Shown: positions 33,333 through 48,000, numbered from the stretch's first letter. The stretch is 64,000 nucleotides of DNA from Alopecurus myosuroides (GCA_028641055.1 CM054058.1:242778187-242842186); one strand, 5' to 3'. A program made the numbers and translations. The notes: generated by a model not told the origin, from the letters alone.

Positions 33333-34826
33333 ATGATGTCGCTTAGTGAATTAGTGCAAGATCCCACATTTCATTTCGATGGCACAAACTATGATCTTTG
33401 GAAATTTCGCATGCTCATTTATTTCCGGGTCATGGACCCACACATGGAGCAAATTGTAGAGATGGGTTTTTCTCCTCCAAAGGATCCTCAAAATCCAACT
33501 TTAGAGGAAGATAAAAACTTATCTCTCGATGCTCTTGCTATTAATGTGTTTTTCCTTCTTGTGAGCATTGTAGTTATTAAGCCACTTTTTCCTATTCGGA
33601 ATGCTCATGAATTATGGACAAAGCTTCAAGATAAATATGGAGTGTCCAATATTATTGTGGATGATTGCTCTCCCTCCATCTCCGGTCGTGATGAGTTCTC
33701 AACTTCTTCTACTTCACCAACATGTGGTAAGCCACAAACTAATGAGATGGTGAGTAGTGATAGGTTTTGCAATAATGATAGTGAGATTATTATTGATGAT
33801 CCTTCATCTCTATCTTATTGCAATGTCTCATCTTTAGACTTAAACACAACTAGCACAAAAAATGTTTTACATGCTTGTATTGATAGTCTTTGCATATCAT
33901 GTCGTCATTGCTTGACTAAATCTCATGATGATATGATTGCTTTATCTTGTTCCCATGATAAAAATGATTGTGTTTCCTCTAGTATTTGTATGGCTAACAA
34001 TTTAAAGGAAACTCAACTCTCTATGGAACAAGATGTGGACTTGAGTGGTGCCTCAAGTAATGATTCATCATTATCTACCACATTTTTCCTTATGGCCAAG
34101 GATTCAAAGGTATCTTCAACTTTGAACCCCAATATATATTATGATGATAGTAGTGATGATGATGTTGGTAAGGAAGATGATGATGAGTCTAAGAAATTAC
34201 GCTTATGGTTCGCAAGCCTTGTTGGTGAGACCAAAGAAAATGTGAATGCTCTCCTAGAACAACTTGATGAGGCTAACTCTCTTGTAGTTGAAAAGGAGGA
34301 TATCATCGTGACTTTCGAAAGTCATAGTGGTAGTCATTCTATCAAGGACAAAGAGCTTGAAAAGGCTTTTGAGAAAGAGCGGTCCCTTAGATCTTCTCTT
34401 GAAGAGAAACTATATAGTCTAGAAGAAACATATGCTATTAGCGTTTCTAAGCTTAGAAGGGACAATGAGTTATCTCTTTCGCTTGCTAATGAACTCAAAG
34501 CTAAAAATGTTGATGCTTGTGCTACTAACTCTATTTCTTGTGAAGCATCCACATTAAAGGAGAATGTTGAGCTACGGGCTCAACTTGAGTTGCTAACTAG
34601 TAATTATGGGAAATTGGAAGAAACTCATGAAAAGCTCTCAAGCTCTCATAAGGATCTTCTAGTCTCCCATGAGAGTCTAAAATTAGCTCATAAGGCTATG
34701 TTAACTAAGGTAACATCTTGTGAGCCTCATGTGGACAAAGGCACAATATCTACTCTAAATGCTATATTGCCTTGTGCTAGTCCTAGTAATTCATCCTCTC
34801 ATAATGTTCCCACATCTTATGATGAA
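33333..34826 (+). pseudogene. gag, N-terminal part, cut by the Helitron
   Basis: ATG at 33333. The first ~90 codons are the copia gag N-terminal domain (FHFDGTNYDLWKFRML, then NAHELWTKLQDKYG). A long acidic and Ser-rich linker and a coiled-coil segment follow (about 34190-34700). The frame is open up to the Helitron at 34827 and would stop inside it at 34944-34946. The remainder, with the zinc knuckles, is at 48312-49040. The two halves rejoin in frame at a GAA|TTG codon boundary, so the Helitron hit an open gag. Confidence 0.85.
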
Positions 34827-34854
34827 CTAGATGACCCGTTGCGCCAAAGGCACA
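34827..34854 (-). other. Helitron 3' terminus: CTAG and subterminal hairpin
   Basis: Seen on the minus strand, a 6 bp stem with one mismatch (TGCGCC-AAA-GGCACA on the plus strand, 34840-34854) lies nine bases before the terminal CTAG. This is the usual Helitron termination signal. Confidence 0.8.
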
Positions 34855-37445
34855 AAGAACAAAAGCAAGACTGTATTGTTACAGGTACAGAAATTTATAC
34901 TAACACTACTCCTGCACACCCTCTTAGATATTTTTGGATAGGCTAGCTCTTAGACTGGTGCGGGTGGTGGAATCGGTTCTGAATTAGAGCCATATGTTCT
35001 ATCTTTTCTTTAGAGTTGCCATATGTTTTATCTTTTTTTAGTGCCAATAGATGTTGTTGCATGATGGTGTGGGCACGGGAAACAACAATGAAAAGCATGA
35101 GCTTATGAACTATGTAGACATGTTCTTTCACCATTATTTGTATTGAACGATTGTAAGGCTCAAAAGTTTTGTTTAGCAAAGGGGTAATTTTTTTGAAAGA
35201 GCTCAAACATAGGATCTGAGACAATATTTTATGCTACTGTCCACGATTAAGATTATTTTATCTTATGGATTCTATATTTTGAAGAACCTTTAATGTTATC
35301 TCTCAAAATAAAATTTGATGAGGAGGCCAAGGGCTTGGTAGAGTCCCACCTCACGGTAGCTCGTTTGTATGCATGGCATCATACAACATTAGGCCAAGGT
35401 ACAGCACATGCGTAGAGCAGCGATATCTTCATAGCCGGATACTGCTATCCTACGAAAATTAGGCGGTAGTGGTAATATAAACGATAATACAGTCCACTTG
35501 GATAGCTAGAGAAAGTATGAAGCAGGGTTGGGTCGGTTGTTAAATCTTTTATATGGCATGAACAAGCATTTATGTAGCAGAGGAAACTGACCATCTTCGT
35601 GTCTTGTGTCCAGGCTAACGAGAATCGAGGAAGTCCGCCACTGGAAATAAAGCTATGTATGAGGCTTGTTTTACTGCAATTGGCTGGGCATGGCCTGATC
35701 TCAATGTTACTTCTTCAGGAATGAGAACCTATGTATGTGAGATTTCTCTATTTCCAAACCATGTACATGTCGGGCCGCCACCGAAGCAACTTATTACCAT
35801 CGGTCCTGAAGCGGAGAGCGAGGAAGAGGCTGTGGAGAGCACCTCAGAAGCCACTTATTACAAACAACAACATAACCGAGGAGAAATACACTTCAGAGCC
35901 TAGCAACAGAAATAGGTAACACTGGAAATTGTCACTTCCATTCATACATCTACAATAGGTTTAGGTTTGGGCAGTAGTTCTGGCTAGATACATAGGAAGG
36001 CAGAGCCGATACCATAGCTCAGGCATATGAGTACAACAAGGGATGTGCGGTAGTTTTTTCTCGTACTGGGTAGAACCAATACTGAGAACATTGCATTTCT
36101 GCAAAAGCGCTCGCTTACACAAAAAGCCTATACAGAGGCACAGACACAGCCATCACACGAGGATCGCACCTAAATATCAAAGATACATTCAGCGGTGATG
36201 TAGAGGCAGATAGAATAGGCTGCCTCGCTAGCTCGACGATGAACTGAGGAAGCCACGCTGAGCAGCAGTGGACGTCGCGGCAGCGAGCAGTACTAATATA
36301 GACATTAGTTCTTCACATGGTGTTCATGAGCTATGCTCTTAAGAAGCACCATTCATGGGTAGACTTCATAGCTGGAACAAAGAATAAAATATTAGAGAAG
36401 CTCAAAAGCATACATATACCAAAGATAAACAAGTGTCCCTATGATAGAAAAATACATAGCAGCTCTGTAACAGAAAGAAGCAAGCACCTAGATCTAAATC
36501 TCTAGAAAACAAGGAAATTGGGAACACATGACAGGCAAAAGAAACACATACAAGGTAGTGGATTAAGGCAGCTATAAGAAATAATAAGAGGAGGCAATGC
36601 GAGATAAACGATCTATATAGAGAATCAAACAGCGCCACACCTAGCGGCCAAGAATAAATAAGTTGTGAATCCAAGGCAAGAAGGCTAAGCAGCACTGCAT
36701 CAAAGGCACATAGGAAAAGAGGCAAAATTAGGCCTCACCTTATGTACAGGCGGCGTCTGCCGACACAGTAGACAACCTAGGCTTTTGGCTTCTTGTTCAG
36801 CCCAGCTCCCTTGGCATTAGGGTTAGTCCTGATACAGGCCAAAACGAACGACAGAAGCCAAAGAAATATATGAGTTGCAGGGCTGAAGTAGCAGGAGACT
36901 ACCGAGAAGGATAACATGCACACTGAGCTAACTACAGCGACAACAGGCAGGCAAAGAGGACCTTTTAGGCTTTAATGGCAGGGTCTCCTTATCGATGGCT
37001 TCAACGGCAGCTTCTTCAGCGGAAGCGGCAGGACGTACATCAGGCTAGATAAGTTGTCAACCAGAAACAAGTCAAGGCAGGAACAACATGAAAACAAAAG
37101 CACGACACAACCATAAAATAGGAGGGCTAATGTTTAGCACCTGTTCATGTGGAATAGCATCATTCACAACAGTCGTCTCCTTCTGTTTGAGAGTCGCGGC
37201 AAATAAAGTGCGCCTTGTGCCACGCTTGTGGGCTGTTGGCGTGCTGTGATATAAACACAGAGATAAGCAAACTAAGGAACAAGAGTCTCGCACACATTGA
37301 TAACACAGACGAAGGCATTACCGTGCAGCTGGAGTTGACGGGCTGAATCTAGCAATAGAAGAAACATGCGTCTGCATTTGAGCGAGATAGACTGTCATCT
37401 AGGAAAACAAGTAGAACACACAGGAATACTAAATCTATACCAAAT
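34855..37445. other. Helitron 3' region, mostly non-coding, with possible captured fragment
   Basis: No complete gene. At 35580-35905 a plus-strand frame of 82 codons (MYEACFTAIGWAWPDLNVT...) reads as protein-like and contains a possible splice donor at the GTATGTGAG near 35731. It might be a captured gene fragment, but I do not recognise it. Minus-strand open pieces at 36777-37399 (lysine-rich, ending GLNKKPKA) might be further exons of the RPA-like gene, but I could not join them in phase. Confidence 0.4.
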
Positions 37446-39647
37446 CTATTTTTTGAACCATACCTTCCCCGCCAGTGAACTCCGCGCAGCGCCAAAGTCC
37501 TGACGTGGGTCTGAACCCACCGCAGGAGGTGTGCATGGCATAGGCGATATAACAGGACTTAGGACTGGAAGCCCTGCGCCTGGAATTCCGCTAGGTGACA
37601 CGAGTTCGCCAGAACCAGAAGCGACACCAGCCACGGAGGGCGGCAGCTCAGGCTTGTAGGTCTCTTCAATTCTACTGATCTGGAAAGACAAATCCTCGCT
37701 ATTCCTTATCTTCCACTTCTTCGATATGACGACTAAAAGCTTGTACTTCTGGCCAACAAGCCGAGTTATCTCCGGTGGAATAGCTAGGTCGTGCCTTGCC
37801 ACACTGGCTATCTCATCCATGGTAGCATAACCAGGATACCTCTGACGCAGCAGCGACAGCAGTGATTTCCCTAAAGCCCCAGTAGCCACTTTGTCAAATA
37901 GCACAAATTCAGCCTCTGATGTGCCATCTGATGCGAAAACAGAGATACAATACCTAGAGAAGCAAAAAAGAAAGAAATCATCAATCTACGGGCAGCAGCA
38001 CGGCATGTAGCAGTTAGGAAATGACTAAATCACTCACGTCAGGTCTGCCTCGACAGATTTGCAACCATCATCTGAGCACCTATACTGATATCCAGTATAT
38101 TTAGCAGACTTGCGGCACGAGGCACATGAAGGGAACCACCAACGCTGTTCGGTACCAACCCTGGTAATGTCCACGGTGCAGAAAAACCTCTTGTCCTGCA
38201 CAGACAACACAAGTAGTGTAAATGCAACGCGTTTCCACAGAAAAGCATGGAAGCTAAAGAAGTTCAGTAAATTACACTGGACTAACCGTATCTACGAAAG
38301 GATCAAGTTCGGTAAGCTCTTTGACAGTTTTATCGACCGGGGCCTCCTGAACCCTGGGTAGAAGGGCGTCTGGGCCTATGGGAACATAGGCGGCTAGGGG
38401 AGTGAACTGTTCTCCAAGGCTGCATTAAGAAACAACAGACCGTAAATACAACACAAGCATAGAAGGGAATGAAATAACCAAGGGATAGCTCTTCTTGAAA
38501 CTAACCTTGCACGGAAGGAATTTATATCCGGGATGTCTTCATCAACATACCAGCGACACGCAGAACTGCCGCTCAGTCCTCTAACACCTGCAGGGATATC
38601 ATAGGAAGGTGGACAACAGAACTATTATCAGCGAGACACAGAGCTAGCAACAAGGCACAACACTGGAAATAAATAGGAAAAGCGATAATCAGATATTGAG
38701 CACCCACCATAGGCCGTCTTAGGCAGCGTCCCCACGAAGATAGCAATAACTGGCTCTGTAGCACCCATAGCACGGACCGTTTCCGCATCAAACTCAAGCG
38801 CGCGATCCCCCCAGAGGACAAGCCTAAGTTCACCGCCCCTACATATTGACATGGACAAAAAGAACCAACCACATGAACCTCTAATGCAGACCCACCAAGC
38901 AGGCAAGGAGGCGAAAAGAGCAGCAACTTACAGCAGGTCCGTGAGTATAATAGTCCTCGTGTTGGAAGGCGATGCCTGGTACATGGACTGAACAGGTACT
39001 ATATCTGAAACCATCGTGATCCTTCCAATAACATCTGCAGCAAACTAAAACGTTAAGGCAGGACACGCATGTAAGCCCGAAGAGGATAGTTTACATCGCT
39101 AAAAAAGCACAACAAATCTAGGTGAACTAACCGATGAACCGCGCAGGTGTCGCAGTGGGCCTTGGGATATCGCCAAAAGCAGTCAAGCTGTACGTGCAAA
39201 ACGGAAAAGTGTCTTCTAAGCCAGGCCTTTTCTCAACCACAGTATACTTCGTGAACTGGACCATGAAAGGACTCTCCACAGGCCTAAAAGATGGCCTTGA
39301 AAGGTTGCACAGGAATTTCCTAATGACATAGACCTTTCCTTCTTCTAACACATCTTTGAGCCGATCCACTGAGCTCATAGGGATTTGACCGTACATGTGA
39401 TTTCCCTGACAGAAGAAACTGTATTAGATAAAGCAAGATAAAAATGGATGCTTGGAAATGCAGAAGTATAGCATGCATCTAAAGCCAAAGACCCGGGGCT
39501 GACCTCGCTATCAATCAGAACCAAGTCAGAGTGCTTAATCGGCCCATCATCAGTCCCGCCACGAAAGTGCCACATGCGAGAGACAACAACGCATATAGAC
39601 CACTGGTGGCTATCCTTATGAATCTCAGAAAGCAGGTTGCACGCCAT
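37446..39647 (-). CDS. Helitron-encoded RPA1-like single-stranded DNA-binding protein
   Basis: Exons 39647-39504, 39405-39132, 39034-38932, 38838-38708, 38587-38506, 38419-38287, 38195-38038 and 37953-37446 join through GT-AG introns. All phases agree, for about 510 residues. The start (MACNLLSEI...SRMWHFRGGTDDG) is the DUF223 OB-fold of plant RPA-like proteins. The middle is an OB-fold (DVIGRITMVSDIVPVQ...LVLWGDRA). The third part is the RPA1 C-terminal domain with a zinc ribbon (FPSCASCRKSAKYTGYQYRC, then SDDGC). Plant Helitrons often carry such genes, presumably to coat single strands during rolling-circle transposition. The last exon may splice on at a GTATGG donor (37464) instead of ending at 37446. 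Confidence 0.8.
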
Positions 39648-40063
39648 CTAAAAGCACATGAAAGCATGTTCAAAACGCTGAGGAAACATCGGCCGTAAAG
39701 CAAGGGAACCACAGAATAAGAGCAGACCCGTTTAAAGGAAATACCACAGCCAGTTATAGAAAATACCTGCGGGGAAACACATACACTGCATCTAACAGAC
39801 ATTTGCAAGAGACCAAAAGCATACAACCTAGTAACAATAATACATAGCAAAAGAAAGCACCAGACATAGGCAAATCAAAACAACCAGGCCGTTGTTCAAT
39901 CCAGTAATAGACAACAGGGGTAAAAGAAGAACTACAGAGTCTAAGGTAAACAGCAGCGGCAAAAGAACAGCTCAAAGGCCTGCAGAATACAATACTGGCA
40001 AAAGACCAACTCAGAATCCCATATTAAACTAAAATGCGTAGTATATACAAGCAATCACCCATA
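39648..40063. other. Spacer between the RPA-like and Rep/helicase genes
   Basis: No gene seen. It contains the promoter-side flank of the RPA-like gene and the 3' UTR of the Rep/helicase gene, which lies upstream on the same strand. Confidence 0.5.
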
Positions 40064-43000
40064 CTAAGATACTCTGTTAACAAGCGACTCAAAGATTTCA
40101 GAGAACACAATGTTCCTAGTCTCAGAACCGCACGTGCCATCTTCGTTCTCAATTAATATCCGTAGAGCTTTTTTAGAGGTCACGCGTGACACCGCCACAT
40201 AAAACTGGCCATGGGTGAACACAGGAGTCTTGAGATAGAGGCCAACAGCCGCAAGAGTCTGACCTTGACTTTTATTAATAGTCATAGCATAGCAAATTCT
40301 AATAGGAAACTGTCGGCGATGTAAAGTAAACGGCCATTTAGGATCCCTAACAGTGAGGCATATCCTAGGTATGTAGACAACATCTCCAACATGAGAACCA
40401 GTCATTACAATGGCCTCTATTATCTTTTCGGCAAGTCTAGTAACAACAAGCCGTGTCCCATTACATAAGCCAGCTGCCTGGCTTATATTTCTAATAAGCA
40501 TGATCGGAACACCTCTTTTAAGCACCAGTCTATGGTAAGGAAAGCAGTTCACCTTAATAGTGTTTAAAACTTCAACGGGATAAAAGATATCTATATTACG
40601 AATTCCATCGGCTGAATTGCCTGTCGAGTCACAGCTTAGGTATTCTCTCTCCTCGCCAGGTACAAGAGAAAGTACATGTTCATTGATGTCCTGAGCCACC
40701 TCATTTGTTGGTGTGAGGATAGCTCTTTCTCTGAGATAGCTGGGATCAGAGTACCTTCTCAAGAAATCAACATAAACAGCCCCAACGATAGCAGGAATTT
40801 TTTCACCATCAGTACGCACTAAATGTTCATCAGGAATGGGTATCCAGGTTGGATCCGATTCTCCCTGCCGCGCCACGGCAGGAACCGTACCATCCCCAAT
40901 GCTTAGAACCCACCGATCAAAAGCCGTTGCCTCAGTCTGCACATCAGGGTCTGCAGTCTGAACAGCCAGCCGCATATTAATAGTAAGGGAAAGAATGGTT
41001 GCATCCCGCCAGAGAGGAGAGTTTGTAATAGCAGCGTTTACAACCTGAGACCTTGATCCGCCTTCAATGACCGGTAAAATCTGCCTAAGATCGCCACCTA
41101 AGACCACTATTTTACCACCAAATGGAATTTTAGAAAGAGAAGAATCATGGTCGGACAAAATATCCCTGAGAGTTCGATCGAGCGCCTCAAAACATTTTCT
41201 ATGTGTCATCAAAGCTTCATCCCATATAATGAGAGACGCCGATTCAATCAAAGAGCAAAGTTGGGTGCGTCTCCGTATGTCGCAGACCCCATTATCATCA
41301 AGATCAATAGGAATTTTAAATCTAGAATGAGCTGTCCTACCTCCAGGTAATAACAGTGAGGCAACACCTGAAGATGCGACAGTCAAAACCACCCGTTTAT
41401 AGCCTCTAAGATACGCAACAAGAGCATTCCAAAGAAATGTTTTTCCCGTACCACCATGGCCTGAGACAAAAAATAACCCAGGTTTGTTCTCCCTCACCCG
41501 ATCAACGATAGCTTTAAATGCCTTTGTCTGATCTATATTAAATTTCTTTTGCATGTCCTCGCCGGTCCGAATAAGGGACTCAAAATCTTGGCAAAGCTCA
41601 TCAGCAAGCATAGTACTACCGCATGAGCCAGTCTCAGATACAGTTTTCAAAGGCAAAGCATGATCTAAGATACTACAGCCATTCCTAGCAAACACAACCG
41701 ACAATTTGTCCAGCAGCATGTTTTTCAACTCATCATCAGGAATACAATAAGAGGGATCATGGAGAGAAGAGCGCGCTCTATACTGGATGTCTTCAGCCAA
41801 ATAAGCCCAATATTTTTCAAAAAATCCATTCTCATCAATAACCCCACAGAAAATAAGCATAGTAACAAATAATTGTCGTAGCTGGTCTCCCATACCCCAT
41901 TTTAAAGCCTCGTCAAAAGCACAATACCACTCACTATCATCACCAAGCAGCCCCCTGGCAGCACATGCATCCTTAAAGGTCCCATACACAACTCCATTGT
42001 AGGTCCTAACGTCAGAATAACATCTCGCACCTTTGACAAGCATCAACAACATTCGCAGGTAGTAAAGCTCACCAGTCGAAGGATGAACATAGTATATTCT
42101 ACCAATTCTCTTACTACGTTTTCTTCTGACCCATTTCTTACTCACTCCTACCCAAGACCATCTAGTGGGGAAATCACAGTATGTTAAAGTCCTAGCGGCC
42201 TTATATCTAGCATTGGCAACAAACCATTCTGTCAGCATTGTTTTATGCAGCAGACTGTTATTTATGATTGCTGGAAGACTGGATTTTGCGCGAAATCGCA
42301 CAACGTGCTTGTTAAGCAAGTGAACAGCAAGTCTTTCCACAGAAGGCTGTTTGCTGTGTATATCATACCCATAACATCTCCAGAAAGAATCATGTGCACA
42401 TACATAACGACACTCTCGGTACTCCTCAATTTCATCTACACCACCATCATCTGGATCACCTGGGTTTTTTATCCTTTGAAATAGAGTTTTTGAAAAGTCA
42501 GGTCCCTTTGTAACATACTTGTAAAGGTACTTTATGACATGCGTTTTATTACACCATTCAACGTTTAAATGAGCTTGATACTTCTTTAGCAATACCATAT
42601 TATAGGGGACAACATGTGTGTTGTCGAGCCTGACTCTGTTTTTCATGATAAAACGACCATTATCTCGACGCCTATAGACAGGGAAACCAGACTCATCAAT
42701 CGTTGTTTCTTCCTGAAATGTCTTTGGAAATTTTTTTGAGCACAAGCCCTCTTTCATGCAAGGACATTTAGGGTTATCCTCTCCACATGGGCCATGCATC
42801 ATGAATTCAGCAACAAGTGCATACCCAAGAGGATCATCCACAGGGCTAGGGATTTCCGCGCAAACCTCCGAATCAATCAAAGCAGGGGTCACCTCCCCGC
42901 GTTTTGCTTTGTCTTGCCAAATAAGTATATGAGCGTGCGGAAGACCTCTTTTCTGGAACTCGACGGTGTGCAGCACTGTGCATAAAGAAGCTAGTCAAAC

Positions 43001-45035
43001 ACAGAGACAGGCAAAGAAACAACAACCTATATAATCTAAAAGAAAGACCCAAGAAGCAGGAGGACACCGTACCTGCAACAATGGGGCCAAACGCTTCTCC
43101 AGTCCTAATATCACGGAGATACTCAGCAAGTTTCATGTGGTAGACCCTGACAGTGATATCAGCCCTATTATGTGGTTTCTGGCCAGGCTCAGTGGAAAGA
43201 GCATCTGTTATCTCGGGCCACTTAGGATTACATGTGAAGGTCGAAAAAATATCAGGACAGCCATGAACACGGGAGATAGCTACTGCATCCTGAAAATTTT
43301 CGACCATATACCGCCGTCCACCTGTATGGGAGGATGGCAGTATATTCTTTTTACCAACCGAGCTACCGTCCATACGCCCTGAATCAACTGCATCTACAAG
43401 TCCTTGCAAATTGTCAGCTCTTAGATCATCATTGGACAGCAAAATAAAATGCAACCGAGCCTCGTCGATGCAAACACGGGAATCCACCACTGCCTGGTCA
43501 GATAACAGACCGCATGATAGGTAGGGGTTATGCTGGCCCTCTTTATAATGTGAACAGAAGCAGTAAAAGTCCTGCATAGTCATCTTCTGCCTTTTTTTGG
43601 TGTCCGAAGAATCTACCCCAATGTATTTAACCCCAAGCTGAAACCCACGTTCACCGAACGGAAATAATAGAGGATACTGTAAAGCCATGTAAGCAGGATG
43701 CAAAGAAGAAATTCGCTGTAACTTAGTACCCCTACCACGAATTATGATATCACGGCAAGGAGACTCCAAAGTCAACTCACCAACCACCAAGCACGCAAGT
43801 TCATCCGTGGAAGGAAGACTAAACTGGGGGCCATCATTCGGTCCAGGAGAAACTATGCGAATAGAGACCTCAGCGAATTCATTTTCTGCCAAAATCTCCT
43901 TGGCCATGCGAAATTTTTTTACAAGGGAGTTGCTTGCGTTAAGCATGAGCTCAAGGCCCTTAACGATCTCCTTATCTAAACCTCCTGCAATTCTATCATC
44001 TTTGTTTAAAGCCTGAATTCGATTATCAACTTCAATGCCTCTATGATATACATACAGCTCAGCAAATTTTGGGTCATGTCCCTCACGAGGCAAAAGTGAT
44101 CCCATCAAATGACAGATAGCGCCAGATATTTTAAAAATGTTTGGACCTCCGCCGTCATTTACCGAACGATCTATAGTCGCCCCCATGGAAGTGAAAGCAA
44201 AAAGGCAATTGTACTGGCGTATTTTATCAATAAACTCTTTGCTACGTGCTGGGCCATCGAAGGCAAGAAGCTCGAGAAGAAACTCGGGTGGTTTTTTGAA
44301 AGGTTCAATGAAGACCTTCCCACCTTTGCAACACAGGTTGTAGACGATACGCCTATCCCGCAGAGAAGACACACTCTTTGCCCTCTCCTGATACCAAAAG
44401 CTTGCCTTACAACGGGCACACGTATAGCTTGGACCTCCATAAAAAGATCGGTCTGCATAGCCAGCTGGGAAACATTTGTTTTCTCAGGACCACCAGAACA
44501 TGGAATAGCATACGAGCATTAAAACAAAACAACGTGACCTAGTCACGGAATATATCACCTTTTAATATTTCAGTTTCTTCGGACGTGAACCCAGACCACA
44601 AAGGAGCTAAGGGAGAAGAAAGCGGAGCATCTGTACCAAGAAGGAGAATAGAAAACCTCACACCGCGTTGATAGTGTGAGACAAACCAAATGGAAGAAAG
44701 AACACAACAAGAGCCATGTTAGCACCTTTATTACGCCGACACTGCCTATCATGTATAACCTTGCGTCTTTTTCGGTTCGCACCAGCAGCCTCCGAACTAA
44801 GAACAGGAAAGAAACCATCCCCTATAGCAAGCAAACCGTAGTGTATGCAGGCAAACTAATCAGCAAACCATCACAGGAGAAGAAAAATGTCACCGAACTG
44901 AACGGACGAGTGCCTACACTTTCTCTTCGGAAGCCCTGAAGTAACAAACCCGACCAGAGGAGGGATCTTGCGGTGATGAGAGCGAGAACGAGGCACAACC
45001 GACGACCCACGACGCGAAGGACGAGGACCAGCCAT
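40064..45035 (-). CDS. Helitron RepHel: rolling-circle initiator fused to PIF1-type helicase
   Basis: Five exons, 45035-44894, 44821-44726, 44630-44559, 44434-43073 and 42975-40064, join at GT-AG sites with matching phases. They give one frame of about 1527 residues with no stop. A Cys-rich finger (YTCARCKASFWYQER) comes early. The Helitron-like N domain leads to the HUH motif (GLPHAHILIW, about residue 570) and the paired catalytic tyrosines in KYLYKYVTKG (about residues 707-711). The helicase half has Walker A (GHGGTGKT), IIWDEA, GGDLRQILPV and a C-terminal INKSQGQTL...YVAVSRV block. All key residues I know of are present. The first three short exons are inferred from phase and splice sites and are less sure. 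Confidence 0.87.
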
Positions 45036-48000
45036 GGCAGAGCGCGCGCATCAGAGATTCTATGGGAGAAGAAATTTCTCTTACTCACAGATCAGAGCAG
45101 GAATGACGAAGGCAATATTAAGAGCTGAACAAACAATCAGAAGGTCTAAAAAAAGCAAGACAAAGCACATACTAAGAGATAACCATCCAGAAGGCAATAA
45201 AAAACCATAGCCCAATGAACATATGTAGCCCAAAAAACACAAGATATCATGAATTCCAGTGCAAAGCTGACTTCAGTTAAAAGCAAATTTCTTCATGATC
45301 CATATGGAAATAAATAATCTCTAGGGAATTCTATAATAAGACTCTACCATTGTCATAGGGACAGTAACACTATAAGCTTCCCAAGATTGTACATATAGTC
45401 CCTCATCAGTCACTAAAATATGCGGAGACGCTATTTTTTCATAGAGAAAATGTTTAAGAAGAGAAGGTTTGTGGCTGATACGTCTGATGTGCATTTTGAA
45501 ATGCTAATCTTGACATAAAATAAGCAGACACATGACTTTATAATAGGGCAAAACGTTGCAGCATTGCTATTGTTTCGGGGACGTTCCTGGAGGCAAATGT
45601 CACAGTTTTTATGTTGACATCATTAACTGCAGCTTTGCTCTGCAATATTAGAATAACAAAGGGAAAATGGTTATACTCTAGTTAGCCGAATCACCGGAGA
45701 GCACCGAGCCATACTCAGTCACCTCACAAAGGCAAAACAAGGCGGGCCAGCCACAGCGTGCTGCAAGGGTTTCTAAAATAGGGACAACAAAAAGAGACAA
45801 CAACCGACATCCTGTATAGCGTCGCAATAGATCAATAACGGAAAAAAAAAATCGAAAATACAGACACAACACACGAAAATAATCCGCAGCAGAACATCAC
45901 GAGTAAGTAAAATAGGAAGGGAAACATAGTAACAGGGAACATAGGAAAAGCGGTAAACCTTGAGGCAAGCAGCTAGTCAGCAGCGAGCAGGACGAGGCGT
46001 TGAGCAGCACCGAGCCTGAGAAGGAGGAAGAGCACGCCCCCAAACCCTCGCACCTGTGGACTGACAGAAAGCAAATGAAAGAAAAACGTATGAGCCACCA
46101 ACAACCAAACCCGAAGAGTAAAAGAGAACGATGCTTCCTAAAAGTGGCAGCACCAGCATCACCAAAGAGTAGATTTGTTGCCTACCACAAATAAATGGAA
46201 GAACCAAAACAGTTCAGATATTGATCAGTCCTGACTGCTGAACTTACTTTCCTATGCCCTATCTGACGGTTATGATTTAAGCAAGCGCAGAATAACCCAA
46301 AGAGTTCCAACCAAGTGTATCGAGATGAGTATAGCTGGCCTGAAACAGCATCCTACCGAAAGCAAATGAACCGGAAAAAAATTAAGTCACGGTGGAATTT
46401 ATTTTCCTGGCACCTAAACAACTCAATTGAGAACCAAAATCTGTTAAGAGCACATTGGAAATGATATCCGGAGAAACAAAATATGTCAAGATCACGCTGG
46501 AATTGATTTTCTTAGCACCTAAACAGCTCAAAAAGCACACAATAAACTATGGCCACATCACGCCGCAGTCTCTGCAGTTCATTCCCCTATCGAGGCAAAT
46601 AATATACAAAAAAATACTCTGCTAAATTTCGAAAGAAACCTGGCACCATAAACTATGGTATCACACTCAAATCAGTCAAGCATGCCCCCAAAAAATACCC
46701 AAGACACAACGAGCTTACAAATCTGCAGCTAGCAAGGCACGTATTAAGCACTCACCAAAATATGGAGCAGCGACCACAACAGCTAGCAGACCATTGTGCC
46801 CGTACAAGGATGATAGGTAAATCACAGGGAAACGTAGGAGGAAACAAAAAAGACACTTAGAGGCAACATAAGAGCTCCATCCTAAATAGCACGCTACAAA
46901 CAAATATATTCAGATCGACGCACTGGACGCACAGGTACGACACACGAATCTTTCCTATGAGGGACTGAGAGGAAGTCAGCACCCGAAGAGCAGGAGGCAA
47001 TGGTGCTTCCTAAACCGACAGCATCGCCATGAGCATCCAGAACCTGCTATAAAGACGACCCTTGAACCACAGGAAGACGGTAGGATCCTTGTACAGCGAC
47101 GAGCGCGGACGGACAAGACAAAGAAACAAACAAAAAGCTAGACTGGCAGCACAGGCATTTCATCGAGCACATATGCCGCACGGAGAGGAAAGGTGGAGGC
47201 AGAAGAAGACGAACCAAGAAGACGAGCCACGACGCGTATAGCAGCAAAACGACCGTGCTCGGAGCAGAAATTCCAACCCGAACCTGCATGCCGAGAGAAC
47301 GATTTAGGCAAGGAGAAAAAAAGGAGTCTAAATCAGAGGAAGCGAACAGGCAAAGACGGGATCACCTCAACCATACGCGGTCCCAATGAAGAGCTCCATC
47401 GGATAACGACGACGGCAAGCGGCGCGGACGCAGCCCAGAAGAGACCCGGCGTAGAAGCACCAGAGGGAGAGAGCCCAAGCGAGAGGAGCGAAGCGGGAAC
47501 GACACGAAAGAGAAAGCAAGAGGGAAAGGTGAGAAGCGTGGGCACCTAATATACGCTGGGTCAGAACGAGCACAAAGAGAACGATGCACACGGTACGAAC
47601 CCCACAACAGCCAAGCGTCTCGCCGCCAGATGAACCCCACGCGACGCATGCCCCACAAAGCAGAGAGAAAGACATAAAAAGTCTTGGGAGAAAGATCTAA
47701 TGACCAAGTGATCTCTGCACACACTGCCCACGACAGAGCCACAGTAGCGGAAGGAGGACAAAGCGAACGGCGCACACGCTACGAACCCCACAATTTCTAC
47801 ACGACTCACCGACAGGTGGATCCCACACGACGCATGTCCCACGAGCATAGAGAAAGACCGGAAATCCTGGGAGAATAGAAGGGATCTCTTTTTCTCTGGA
47901 GGCTGCCCACCACGACACAGGCACAGTGGACGCCTGCTGACACCGGCACAGTGGCCTCCCTCGCCTCTGTAGAACCCCGTGCGCGGCATGAACACGCCAC

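Noticed and set aside
36777..37399. Further exons of the RPA-like gene
   Set aside because: Open lysine-rich pieces exist, but the phases after the 37464 donor did not join without a stop, so I ended the gene at 37446.
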